From the IMG/VR virus record IMGVR_UViG_3300018080_000397, positions 1-33,981 of that record: a stretch of DNA of 33,981 bases; one strand, 5' to 3'. A program made the translations under genes and the position numbers. Shown here piece by piece: positions 1 to 5,971 of the stretch; the stretch's first letter is position 1, and every line of letters starts with the position of its first letter. The notes beneath the pieces are model-generated. The model did not search any database and was not told the origin of the DNA. It worked only from the letters and a program-made list of their open reading frames with translations. Source of the stretch: a virus.

Positions 1-2
1 AG

Positions 3-1241
3 ACCGCCGATAGCCAGATGTTCACGCCCCAGATCACCGAAGCCGACCGACCAAGCATGGTCGAGCTCGCCGGCGAGGATGTGGTGCGTGAGGCAGATCG
101 GCTTGGCGCGGTCACCATCAGCACCGATCCCGTCGTGCGGACCAGCCTTGAGGACGAGGAGGCCAGTCCCATCGAGCAGTTCGGCGAGTACCGCGTGAAG
201 CGGACGGACGGACAGGAGATGCTCGGGTGGGTCTTTCCCGTCGTGTTGGACTACGACGGCACCGCCCTGCCATTCACCATTTTCACGAACGGTTCCGAAT
301 CGGCCATTCAAGATTCCATCGTCGGCAGTCTGGTGGGCAAGAGCGCCAATATCATCCGCGGCAAGCCGCAGGGGTACGGGTTCTTTTATCGGGTGACGGC
401 CAACGGCAACGTCATTGCTTTTCAACCGTCGGAGATCAAGGGACGCTCGGTTGACGAGAAAGGGCCCCTCTTTCTCGTGCACACGTTGCTCAACCAAGTT
501 GTACGCATTCGTTTGATGCCCAACATCAAGCAGATCGTGGTGCTGGCAAAAGACGAGGACGCCGAGGAAATGGAAGTGGGCCTGCCCGCGGACATTCGCT
601 GGGCCCCGCTCGGCACGACCAGCACGAAGCTGGTGGACAACGCCGAGGACTTCGTCAAACAGGCGAGTCTCAATCGACGGCACAACACCGTCCAAATCAT
701 TTCGGACGGCCAGACTTGGAGCTTTCGCGGGGGCAGTGGCGTTACCAAGCTCGCTCATCGTTGGCGAGAGGGGCTGACCGGTGGCGACGCCATGTTCGTC
801 GCCTGTGCATTGGGGATGAGTCCCCCGCTTGCTCGCCAGACGCTCATCAAAGCGGCGCAGCAGGATGCGGCTGAGGTCGCCGGATGCCGGGAGCTGCATT
901 TCCCCGAGGAGCGTCTTGCCGTCGTTCGCAAAGAGGCAGCAGCGCTTTTCGAGCACCTGCCACCGAAACCGCTCTTGCTCAAAGAGGCCGCCGCGCTCGA
1001 GGATGTGTCGACGGTAGATCGAGTCCTTTCCGTCGGCTTCATCAATCCAGAAAACGTCCAGGTCTTCGTCGACTACCTGCCCGAGTTCGACAAGACTGTC
1101 AGCCGGCTGGCTGAGCTGCTGCTGGCCACGCGTGTCGGCCTGCAGGACGTTCCAGAAAATTCCGTGAAGAGTGCGATGGAGCGTCTCGAAGAAGTGGTTG
1201 AAGGTTTGAAGAAATTGGTGTTTCGTAAACTAGAAGCATGA
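3..1241 (+). CDS. Putative virion-associated protein, open at left edge
   Basis: The frame has no stop back to the window edge (codons from position 3) and no ribosome site precedes the first ATG at 18, so the gene probably begins outside the window. About 410 residues are visible. The N-terminal two thirds look like a mixed alpha/beta globular protein. The last 120 residues are helical and contain two KEA motifs (VVRKEAAALF and LLLKEAAALED) like those in the head proteins further right, which hints at a virion component. The stop overlaps the next start in an ATGA at 1238-1241, so the two are translationally coupled. I do not recognise a family. A portal-related role cannot be excluded, because no portal was found elsewhere in the window. 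Confidence 0.75.
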   Translation, partial: TADSQMFTPQITEADRPSMVELAGEDVVREADRLGAVTISTDPVVRTSLEDEEASPIEQFGEYRVKRTDGQEMLGWVFPVVLDYDGTALPFTIFTNGSESAIQDSIVGSLVGKSANIIRGKPQGYGFFYRVTANGNVIAFQPSEIKGRSVDEKGPLFLVHTLLNQVVRIRLMPNIKQIVVLAKDEDAEEMEVGLPADIRWAPLGTTSTKLVDNAEDFVKQASLNRRHNTVQIISDGQTWSFRGGSGVTKLAHRWREGLTGGDAMFVACALGMSPPLARQTLIKAAQQDAAEVAGCRELHFPEERLAVVRKEAAALFEHLPPKPLLLKEAAALEDVSTVDRVLSVGFINPENVQVFVDYLPEFDKTVSRLAELLLATRVGLQDVPENSVKSAMERLEEVVEGLKKLVFRKLEA

Positions 1242-2110
1242 TACTGGCACATCCAGCGAAATACTGGGCAAAATTCTACATCACCAGGCGACAGCATAGT
1301 TATGAGCAGATCTGCAATATGCTGCGTCTTTTCGGCTTGAGCGGCTACACGGCTGATGATCTGGAGACGCTCGAGCTATCAATGGAGTTCCCCGAAGACT
1401 TTCGGCCGAAGGATTTGCGTCATCGTGACTCCGTTTTGTTTTTGCGCCAAGAAGGCGTCTACGAGGCGTGGCACAGGAATGCCCATATGGCGCAGGCGCT
1501 ACAAGTGTTGGAGCATTCACGTGTCCGACACACGCTTGAGGCGCTCATCCTCTCGCCGCTGACGGTCGCGCAGGTCGTGCGTAAAGTTCACCAGAAAACC
1601 GGATTCTCGTTGACGCACCGGGCTTGCGAGCTTTTTGAGCACTACTTTTGGAACAAGCGTTTGCTCTCAGGTGTCGAGTGGGGGAAATTTATTCGGACCC
1701 GAGACGATGACTCCAGAGAATGGCTATCTCTGGCCGTCAACGCCAAAGATGCTGCTGGCGTGCAGACCCTGTTTTGGAAAATGGGTCTCGGATCCATGCA
1801 CCAGCTCGAGGCGTACAAAATCTTCTCCGACTTTCGCAACATGGCTTACGGCTGCGCCAAACAGATAGAGATGGATACGCCGGGGCGCGAACATGCCGCC
1901 GCACTTTTGGGATACGCCCGTGTTGCGAAAATTGGGCAGGAGGGAGTTGAGTCTACAGCCGACGCCGTGCATGATGTTGTTGAATCTTTCAACGCTTTCC
2001 GTCTTCAGCAAAGAGAGATCAACACGCCCTCAGTCGATCAGTTAACAAACGGAAATTTTTCTGAAGCTGAAACAGCAAGTGATGAAGGAGAAGATATTGG
2101 TGACTACTGA
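1238..2110 (+). CDS. Hypothetical protein upstream of terminase
   Basis: This 290-residue protein is coupled to the preceding gene by a four-base overlap. It is mainly helical. A central stretch around residues 105-150 (starting LSPLTVAQVVRKVHQKTG) could form a helix-turn-helix. The C-terminal 35 residues are acidic and disordered, ending SDEGEDIGDY. Position and possible DNA-binding helices would allow a terminase small subunit, but no diagnostic motif is present and the large subunit lies almost 4 kb away behind a reverse-strand island. The small-subunit idea is inference only. Confidence 0.75.
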   Translation: MILAHPAKYWAKFYITRRQHSYEQICNMLRLFGLSGYTADDLETLELSMEFPEDFRPKDLRHRDSVLFLRQEGVYEAWHRNAHMAQALQVLEHSRVRHTLEALILSPLTVAQVVRKVHQKTGFSLTHRACELFEHYFWNKRLLSGVEWGKFIRTRDDDSREWLSLAVNAKDAAGVQTLFWKMGLGSMHQLEAYKIFSDFRNMAYGCAKQIEMDTPGREHAAALLGYARVAKIGQEGVESTADAVHDVVESFNAFRLQQREINTPSVDQLTNGNFSEAETASDEGEDIGDY

Positions 2111-2492
2111 GAACATCACACCTGAAGAAGCTCGGCAAGCTGTTCGTGCAGAAAAGAGTTCGTTGGCGGCGGAGCCAGTTACCCTCACTCGTATCGATGG
2201 ACAAATTTTATGGGCCGAGTACGTCGTCCAGGATTACGATGTCGTCTTTCACTTCTTTCGACCTGAAGGTAGTTACTGGACCTATGAATTCGGTGATCTG
2301 CTCAAGTGTGTGCTGACCTCGATCTGGCGACTTGAGGGGCGCGAAGACCAGTTGGAAATCGAGTGGGTCCAGGAGGTGTACAGCTGGTACGCTCGCGTCA
2401 AGAACGTTGCGCGGCTGGAAACACCAAACAGCGATATGATGCAGAATGTCGTCAAGACCCTCAACGATATGTACAGTGAACAGGTGAGGTAG
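2100..2492 (+). CDS. Hypothetical protein, about 130 aa
   Basis: I place the start at the GTG at 2100, because a GAAGGAG ribosome site (2084-2090) sits nine bases upstream. An upstream GTG (2079) and ATG (2082) lie in or before this ribosome site and would be poorly served. The start overlaps the previous gene by 11 bases. The protein has a charged N-terminal segment and a compact domain rich in aromatic residues (VVFHFFRPEGSYWTYEF, EVYSWYARV). No family is recognised. Co-directional overlap with its neighbours says it belongs to the same transcript. Confidence 0.75.
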   Translation: MTTENITPEEARQAVRAEKSSLAAEPVTLTRIDGQILWAEYVVQDYDVVFHFFRPEGSYWTYEFGDLLKCVLTSIWRLEGREDQLEIEWVQEVYSWYARVKNVARLETPNSDMMQNVVKTLNDMYSEQVR

Positions 2493-2495
2493 TCG

Positions 2496-2846
2496 ATGCC
2501 ATTCAAAAGCGAGGCGCAACGTCGGCTGTTCTGGGCAAAGGTCGGTCGTGGAGAGATGAAGCGGTCGACCGCCAAGCATTGGGAGAAGGCGACCAAGGGC
2601 AAGCTGCCCGAGAAGGTGAGCCAGATGGGGCCGGGCTCCACACCCCTGCCTCCAACACTCCAGCCGGTGGGACAGCAGACAGCCCAGGCCGTGAGTCAGA
2701 ATATGATGGCCTCCACCTCGATGCCGCCACCCCAAGCGTCAGCGATGACCTCTCCGCTCATGAAAGGCGCTGCATTTCGTGAAGGGGAGGCTCACTTTAC
2801 ATCCTTCGCCGACGAGTTTTTGAAAATCGCTGAATCCCATAGGTAG
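2496..2846 (+). CDS. Small phage protein with SEAQRRLFWAK N-terminus and KIA tag
   Basis: The 116-residue protein starts MPFKSEAQRRLFWAKVG, a short basic motif that recurs at the N-terminus of many small phage proteins of unknown function. A Pro/Gln/Met-rich, probably disordered middle follows. The C-terminus reads FADEFLKIAESHR, the best example in this window of the recurring F-x-D/E-E-x-x-K-I-A tag, here at the end rather than the start of a protein. An AGGTGAGG ribosome site overlaps the stop of the preceding gene. The stop codon lies in a TAGGTAAG octamer at the boundary with the reverse-strand island. A head-internal or assembly role is inferred from the tag. Confidence 0.8.
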   Translation: MPFKSEAQRRLFWAKVGRGEMKRSTAKHWEKATKGKLPEKVSQMGPGSTPLPPTLQPVGQQTAQAVSQNMMASTSMPPPQASAMTSPLMKGAAFREGEAHFTSFADEFLKIAESHR

Positions 2847-2855
2847 GTAAGAAGA

Positions 2856-2887
2856 AGAGCGGAGTGGTCGTCGCCCATCTCCGCTCT
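2856..2887. terminator. Hairpin between convergent genes
   Basis: A perfect 9-bp stem (AGAGCGGAG pairing with CTCCGCTCT) with a 14-base loop lies between the forward gene ending at 2846 and the reverse gene ending at 2900. Neither side has a clear T-run, so if it terminates transcription it does so weakly or with help. Confidence 0.45.
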
Positions 2888-2893
2888 CCTTCC

Positions 2894-3149
2894 GGCCCTT
2901 CAGAAAGGGCCTATGAAAGTCGGGTGCGCCCAACGTTCACGCTCCGCAATGAGCGCTCGGAGAGACGACCCCTCATCAACCGGACGGTACAGGTCAGCCA
3001 TCCGGTTGATGAGCTCTTCTGGGAGGTGGGTTCGCACCCACTCCCAGAAAAGCCGCTCCGCTTCTCTTCGGACAGATTGGCGTTCGATCGAAGCGGGAGC
3101 TTCACCGACGGCTACGCCGGTGAAGCCGTCAAGCCATACGGCTTGACGG
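2894..3149 (-). repeat. Chain of inverted repeats in paralog A
   Basis: Five inverted repeats lie almost end to end. Arms 2894-2900 and 2905-2911 (7 bp) span the stop codon. Arms 2972-2984 and 3001-3013 form a perfect 13 bp. Arms 3017-3031 and 3036-3049 form 14 bp with one bulged G and a TCGC loop. Arms 3099-3107 and 3118-3126 form 9 bp. Arms 3126-3135 and 3140-3149 form 10 bp with a 4-base loop. The last two share a base and are alternatives at that point. This density is far above what I see by eye in the forward structural genes. Confidence 0.85.
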
Positions 3150-3193
3150 ACGAATTCCACCGCCCATTCCTGGGCGGGGGTGCCCTTTTTCAT
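2900..3193 (-). CDS. Small reverse-strand cassette protein, paralog A
   Basis: The start is ATG at 3193 because AAAGGAGG lies just upstream, and this aligns with the start of the neighbouring paralog (MKKGTPAQEW against MPKGVGTPEQRW). The 97-residue product is a small charged protein of unknown function. Its C-terminal half matches the protein at 3249-3530: AERLFW, then PV-EGS-LRAL-A, then RERWA, ending PTFIGPF in both. The coding region is packed with inverted repeats (2972-3013, 3017-3049, 3099-3126, 3126-3149), and a 7-bp hairpin spans the stop codon (2894-2911). A promoter-like CATAGAATAATGG lies directly upstream. It looks like a self-contained moron-type cassette inserted against the direction of the structural genes. 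Confidence 0.75.
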   Translation of the reverse strand: MKKGTPAQEWAVEFVRQAVWLDGFTGVAVGEAPASIERQSVRREAERLFWEWVRTHLPEELINRMADLYRPVDEGSSLRALIAERERWAHPTFIGPF

Positions 3194-3212
3194 TTGGCAC
3201 CTCCTTTCCATT

Positions 3213-3220
3213 ATTCTATG
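3213..3220 (-). promoter_or_regulatory. Promoter-like CATAGAAT box for the 3193 gene
   Basis: On the reverse strand this reads GGCATAGAATAATGGAAAGGAGG. The AGAATAATGGAAAGGAGG part is the same as upstream of the 4784 gene, so box and ribosome site look like one conserved leader. It is the weakest match to the TATAAG family. Confidence 0.4.
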
Positions 3221-3248
3221 CCAGAAAAAATATTTGAACTTTCAGCCC

Positions 3249-3530
3249 TTAGAAAGGGCCGATGAACGTGGGGTTTGCCCAACGTTCACGCTGGGCGAGA
3301 AGCGCTCGGAGAGCCGAACCTTCCGGGACTGGGCTGACTAGGGCAGCCATCTGTTCAGCCACCTCTTTCGGGAAGTGTTCGCAGACCCAATCCCAGAACA
3401 AGCGCTCGGCTTTTCGCTCGTTCGGGTTCTCCTCTCGATAGCAGCCGTCGGGAGCGGCATCCTGCCACGCTTTGGCGTGAGCAAAGTTTGCCGCCCACCG
3501 CTGTTCGGGGGTACCGACTCCTTTTGGCAT
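3249..3530 (-). CDS. Small reverse-strand cassette protein, paralog B
   Basis: This 93-residue protein is the tandem paralog of the one at 2900-3193. They share AERLFW-x-WV in the middle and the ending PTFIGPF. The N-terminal third differs more (MPKGVGTPEQRWAANFAHAK). An AAGGAG ribosome site and a GGTATAAG box precede the ATG. A 6-bp hairpin (3245-3250 with 3254-3259) spans the TAA stop, as in the paralog. Long inverted repeats are fewer here, although one near the 3' end (about 3263-3288) corresponds in position to one in paralog A. Function is unknown. Confidence 0.75.
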   Translation of the reverse strand: MPKGVGTPEQRWAANFAHAKAWQDAAPDGCYREENPNERKAERLFWDWVCEHFPKEVAEQMAALVSPVPEGSALRALLAQRERWANPTFIGPF

Positions 3531-3553
3531 TATTCAATTCTCCTTGCACCTTT

Positions 3554-3559
3554 CTTATA
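3554..3559 (-). promoter_or_regulatory. TATAAG box for paralog B
   Basis: The reverse strand reads GCGGTATAAGAAAGGTGC, about 20 bases before the ATG at 3530. No TTGACA-like -35 is seen at 16-18 bases upstream. Confidence 0.5.
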
Positions 3560-3633
3560 CCGCCCAGCTTCTCAATAATTTCGCCAATGGATAGGTAAGA
3601 GAGGAGGTACCAACCCCCTTCTCCAAGATCGGA

Positions 3634-3880
3634 ACTTCGGCTACCAGCCGAAGTCCCAACCCCTGCACGCCCTCACCGGACGGATGTCCGGCAAAGGCGG
3701 CACTAGATCTGCGCGGCGCAAACGGGGGCCTTCCTCTTGGAAGTCCCCGTCGATTTCGCAGGACGCGAAACCGACGGCCCCCGCCACGTAGACGTCGACG
3801 AGTTCGGTGTACCCGAACTTGTCGACGTCGTATACGAACTCGACGGTACCGGCTGGGGAACCCAGCTCGTCCTCGAGTTC
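3634..3880 (-). repeat. Inverted repeats in the 3641-4066 gene
   Basis: Arms 3634-3642 and 3646-3654 form a perfect 9 bp around the stop codon. Arms 3791-3807 and 3813-3829 form 9 bp and 7 bp separated by one G/T position, closing a 5-base loop. GAACTCGA near 3836 pairs with TCGAGTTC near 3873 and encloses a 6-bp GCTGGG/CCCAGC hairpin. A CCGGAC/GTCCGG pair also lies near 3676-3692. Confidence 0.75.
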
Positions 3881-4066
3881 ACGCGTGTACACGGTCACGT
3901 CGCCGTGCCGCGTACACCATAATCTGCCGCCCGCCCAGGCGTCCTCTACACGAGCGAACATCCACTCGCCGGAGAAGTTGTAGAACTCCCATTCCGGGCT
4001 GCGGACCCACGCCTCGTGGGGGACACCGAAAGCTGAGTTCAGCAGGTTGCGGAACTGTGTCTTCAC
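3641..4066 (-). CDS. Hypothetical reverse-strand cassette protein, 141 aa
   Basis: The start is GTG at 4066, preceded by GGAAGGGAG. The product begins MKTQFRNLLNSAFGVPHEAW and is aromatic and acidic (WEFYNFSGEWMFARVEDAW), probably a small beta-rich protein. No family is recognised. A 9-bp hairpin with a 3-base loop (3634-3654) contains the stop codon. The coding region holds further long repeats, the longest at 3791-3829. It is preceded by about 270 bases of structured, apparently noncoding leader whose promoter-like box lies at 4342-4347, so expression may be controlled through that RNA. Confidence 0.7.
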   Translation of the reverse strand: MKTQFRNLLNSAFGVPHEAWVRSPEWEFYNFSGEWMFARVEDAWAGGRLWCTRHGDVTVYTRELEDELGSPAGTVEFVYDVDKFGYTELVDVYVAGAVGFASCEIDGDFQEEGPRLRRADLVPPLPDIRPVRACRGWDFGW

Positions 4067-4340
4067 TGTTTTTACTCCCTTCCGGTTCCGAGTCTCCTCA
4101 GAACCACCGCCTCTTCCCTCTCATTGCGAGAGAGCTGAGGCCCGCTTCAATTTTCACAGACGAAGGCTGTTGGCCGTCACGTTGACCTCGTGACGCCACC
4201 TGGATTGGTGGACCTTCGCCTGAGAAGCAGTAGCCGATGACGTGGCCTATGCGTGCCCGTAACCGTGAGCAACGCGCCGCGACATTGCATCGCGGTCTGA
4301 GGGTGGGAAGTACACGAGTAGGTGCCCCGTGTACTAAAAT
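4067..4340 (-). ncRNA. Structured leader RNA upstream of the 4066 gene
   Basis: This 270-base stretch has no convincing gene. A reverse frame across it starts upstream of the promoter-like box and has no ribosome site. On the reverse strand the transcript would start near a perfect 8-bp hairpin (4309-4316 with 4328-4335). A 6-bp hairpin follows (4277-4282 with 4290-4295), then a three-way junction (4157-4222), then a nested stem (4096-4101 with 4135-4140, enclosing 4118-4122 with 4128-4132). It ends a few bases before the GGAAGGGAG ribosome site. It could be a cis-regulatory leader or a separate RNA. Confidence 0.5.
4157..4222 (-). ncRNA. Three-way-junction RNA element
   Basis: The closing stem is 10 bp, 4157-4166 with 4213-4222. 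Its only imperfect pair is G-U when read on the reverse strand but A-C on the forward strand, which supports a reverse-strand RNA. Inside are a perfect 7-bp hairpin with a 7-base loop (4175-4181, 4189-4195) and an abutting 5-bp hairpin (4196-4200, 4207-4211). The two inner stems could stack coaxially. It does not match any riboswitch class I can recognise. Confidence 0.5.
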
Positions 4341-4341
4341 A

Positions 4342-4347
4342 CTTATC
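4342..4347 (-). promoter_or_regulatory. GATAAG box for the structured leader
   Basis: The reverse strand reads TGTGATAAGTATTTTAG. The ATAAGTATTTT part is identical to the box at 9970-9975. The first leader hairpin begins about six bases downstream. Confidence 0.45.
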
Positions 4348-4390
4348 ACAGAAAATATTCTATTTTTTCACTTCATTACGCCGCTAAATT

Positions 4391-4513
4391 AAAAAAGCGC
4401 GGGAGAGCGTGTGCCCCAAGTCCTCCACGCTAAGTCCGAGCCCCGCCAATGGCGGAGCTCTTTCCAGGTGGCGCGCCGTGAGGCTTACTCATCTGCAGCT
4501 TTCCGTCTCGCGC
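4391..4513 (-). ncRNA. Candidate small RNA of about 120 nt
   Basis: No gene is found here. A TATAAG box (4516-4521) lies at one end and a run of six T on the reverse strand (4391-4396) at the other. The two ends can pair: 4397-4401 with 4509-4513, then after a 2-base bulge 4404-4406 with 4506-4508. An internal 10-bp hairpin with a 3-base loop (4438-4447 with 4451-4460) is complete on the reverse strand through one G-U pair but has a C-A mismatch on the forward strand. The exact 5' end is uncertain. A start 6-7 bases after the box would shorten the end-to-end stem. Confidence 0.4.
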
Positions 4514-4515
4514 TG

Positions 4516-4521
4516 CTTATA
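4516..4521 (-). promoter_or_regulatory. TATAAG box for the candidate small RNA
   Basis: The reverse strand reads TTGGTATAAGCAGCG. No gene start follows within 120 bases, and a T-run follows instead. Confidence 0.45.
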
Positions 4522-4595
4522 CCAAAAGGAGCACGGCTTTTTCACTATCGCGTATCGACGTAAAAGAGAGGTGCCCGAGCTGGGCGTGGGCGGGA

Positions 4596-4784
4596 TTAGT
4601 ACTTTCGGAGGGCCTCGGTGAGGTAGTGTCGATCCTCCTCACCGAGCTTCGCGATTTCCTCTTCTGTCAGGCAGTCGAGGAAATCGCGCAGTCCTTGACG
4701 GACGGCGCTAAAGGCGGGCCAGTCGCCATCCGTCTCTTCCAGAAGTCGCTCGTATGTCCGAACGACTTCGGCCAGATCGCACAT
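4596..4784 (-). CDS. Small acidic cassette protein, 62 aa
   Basis: The product begins MCDLAEVVRTYERLLEE and is an acidic, probably all-helical protein of unknown function. The leader is the clearest of the set: CGGTATAAGAATAATGG, then AAAGGAGG seven bases or fewer before the ATG. About three quarters of the gene lies inside four consecutive inverted repeats (4614-4646, 4650-4688, 4697-4734, 4742-4769), so the messenger should fold into a string of hairpins. A single-gene cassette is likely. Confidence 0.75.
   Translation of the reverse strand: MCDLAEVVRTYERLLEETDGDWPAFSAVRQGLRDFLDCLTEEEIAKLGEEDRHYLTEALRKY
4614..4769 (-). repeat. Four back-to-back inverted repeats covering a small gene
   Basis: Arms 4614-4623 and 4637-4646 form a perfect 10 bp. 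Arms 4650-4661 and 4677-4688 form a perfect 12 bp. Arms 4697-4707 and 4724-4734 form 11 positions, with one that pairs G-U on the reverse strand and mismatches on the forward strand. Arms 4742-4748 and 4763-4769 form 7 bp. Gaps between successive hairpins are only 3 to 8 bases. Confidence 0.85.
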
Positions 4785-4804
4785 AAAACCTCCTTTCCAT
4801 TATT

Positions 4805-4810
4805 CTTATA
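4805..4810 (-). promoter_or_regulatory. TATAAG box for the 62-aa gene
   Basis: The reverse strand reads TCGGTATAAGAATAATGG, followed at once by the AAAGGAGG ribosome site of the 4784 gene. No -35-like hexamer is at the expected distance. Confidence 0.55.
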
Positions 4811-4880
4811 CCGATTGCGGCACGAGAACTTTTGAACGATACCGAGCTAAGGAAAATGGCCGAGGAGGTTCGGCCGAGAA

Positions 4881-5231
4881 CTACTTGAAGTAGACCATGA
4901 TGCGCGGCGGGTAGTATCCCCAGTCGCAGAAATCCCTGCGAGATTTTCGTCCGCCGGGAACGCGGGTCGAAACCAGCTCCTCGCCGGCGTGGTGGGCAGC
5001 CACTTCAATGAGCTGCTCCAGCTCGACGCCGAGCTCGTAGGGCATGCTCATTTGGTCTTTGAAAACGATGGGGAACGTATGTTCCCAGCAGATGCCGTGA
5101 TCTGGGTGCTCCACCCGCTTGGCGGTGCCCGGCTCAATGGTCAGTCGGTCCTCGAGCAGCCGACTGACCTGAGCGAAGAGCTTGTTGAGCCACTCAGGCG
5201 AATGTCGAGACGACACGAACCCAATCCTCAT
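4881..5231 (-). CDS. Hypothetical reverse-strand protein, about 117 aa
   Basis: The product read from ATG at 5231 begins MRIGFVSSRHSPEWLNKLF. A downstream GTG at 5216 has a GAGG nine bases ahead and may be the true start. A TTG/ATG pair at 5276/5273 has no ribosome site. It overlaps the end of the upstream gene (5194), so the two are coupled. A hydrophobic-acidic helix (YELGVELEQLIEVAAHHAG) precedes a basic C-terminus (RVPGGRKSRRDF). Function is unknown. A 10-bp repeat (5139-5148 with 5160-5169), GGGAAC/GTTCCC (5071-5086) and GAGCTG/CAGCTC (5010-5024) lie inside the gene. A GGCCGA/TCGGCC hairpin (4858-4875) lies just beyond the stop. Confidence 0.65.
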   Translation of the reverse strand: MRIGFVSSRHSPEWLNKLFAQVSRLLEDRLTIEPGTAKRVEHPDHGICWEHTFPIVFKDQMSMPYELGVELEQLIEVAAHHAGEELVSTRVPGGRKSRRDFCDWGYYPPRIMVYFK

Positions 5232-5658
5232 CTTGGCAGTAGAAGTTGTGGATTCGCGCCGCTGTGCGGTCATCAAGCATGTCTAACTCAGGCACCTCGT
5301 CCACATTCGTCGGTAGCGGTAGCGCGGACCAGCCTGGCCGATCTGTCTTAAGCAGATCGTTTATTGCTGTCCGCGCGAAATGCTTCAACACCTTTACGGG
5401 CATGTCCAGCTTCTCCGCCACTCCCTTGAGAGGTGTCCACCGCTTTCGGCCCAGCGGATCTCCCTCAAAGGTCAAAGGCTCCCATTTCGCCCGCCCTCGA
5501 TATTGAGGGTCTCGAATTTCTGCAAACGCAGAAATGCCTGGCCCAAGTAGATAGGCCGCGCTGTTTGGGCCATCCAACAGGAGCAGCACATCGAGGTCGA
5601 CCAGCTCCTCCACCTCGCCGCTTTCCGTTTCCTTTATTTCGATGGCCGTGAGCCATCG
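5139..5658 (-). repeat. Inverted repeats across the 4881-5883 gene pair
   Basis: Arms 5139-5148 and 5160-5169 form a perfect 10 bp, and 5168-5173 with 5193-5198 form 6 bp. The 5322-5376 structure has 8 bp, a bulged C, 3 bp, then an inner 7-bp hairpin (5339-5345 with 5353-5359). Arms 5516-5523 and 5528-5535 form a perfect 8 bp with loop AAAC. Arms 5640-5646 and 5652-5658 form 7 bp with a 5-base loop. Confidence 0.75.
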
Positions 5659-5883
5659 GCATCCCGTGTAGCCTACGAATCGCTGATACGCTTTCTGCAA
5701 AAATTGTTGGCCCACAACCTGACTTCGCGAGCCCCGCCGCGTACGGGTCTCGGCGCCAGGTGTGTCCGTTGCCAGCACTACTGACGCAACGAACTCCAGG
5801 TCGAATTTCTGCAGGAATTCATCGATGACTTGCCTTGTCCAGCCCAACCTGAGCGCCGCGGCTGTTACCTGATCTTTGGTCAC
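5194..5883 (-). CDS. Hypothetical reverse-strand protein, 229 aa
   Basis: The start is GTG at 5883 with GGAAAGGAG six bases or so ahead. An out-of-frame ATG overlaps it and is stopped at once. The protein begins MTKDQVTAAALRLGWTRQVI. Its central region holds VDLDVLLLLDGPNSAAYLLG and a segment around FEGDPLGRKRWTPLKGV. No family is recognised. It is the first gene of a two-gene reverse unit with the 4881-5231 gene and diverges from the terminase across an 88-base gap. Several perfect hairpins (5322-5376, 5516-5535, 5640-5658) lie inside it. Confidence 0.7.
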   Translation of the reverse strand: MTKDQVTAAALRLGWTRQVIDEFLQKFDLEFVASVVLATDTPGAETRTRRGSRSQVVGQQFLQKAYQRFVGYTGCRWLTAIEIKETESGEVEELVDLDVLLLLDGPNSAAYLLGPGISAFAEIRDPQYRGRAKWEPLTFEGDPLGRKRWTPLKGVAEKLDMPVKVLKHFARTAINDLLKTDRPGWSALPLPTNVDEVPELDMLDDRTAARIHNFYCQDEDWVRVVSTFA

Positions 5884-5925
5884 ATTTGTCTCCTTTCCGA
5901 AGCTAACAGAATTCTCACCGACAAT

Positions 5926-5931
5926 CTTATA
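5926..5931 (-). promoter_or_regulatory. TATAAG box for the 5883 gene
   Basis: The reverse strand reads GCGTTATAAGATTGTCGG in the divergent gap ahead of the terminase, about 45 bases before the GTG start. Confidence 0.45.
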
Positions 5932-5971
5932 ACGCGTAGAGCGGTCACTTTTTATTTGGTAACGTGGTGGG

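Noticed and set aside
4098-4349. An 83-codon reverse frame across the structured leader
   Set aside because: Its GTG start lies at or before the promoter-like box, no ribosome site is present, and the composition is Arg/Ser-rich as in shadow frames. RNA structure explains the segment better.
4067-4513. tRNA or tmRNA in the noncoding island
   Set aside because: No TTCGA-type T-loop, acceptor stem with CCA, or cloverleaf could be drawn. The junction at 4157-4222 has only two inner arms.
4391-4513. A phi29-type packaging RNA
   Set aside because: The paired ends and nearby terminase invite the idea, but the phage is a myovirus with a normal large terminase, and no pRNA motif or interlocking loops are visible.
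2856-5930. Integron cassette array with attC hairpins
   Set aside because: Genes here have their own promoter boxes, hairpins lie inside the coding regions rather than between them, and no integrase or attC core sites (GTTRRRY) at regular positions were seen.
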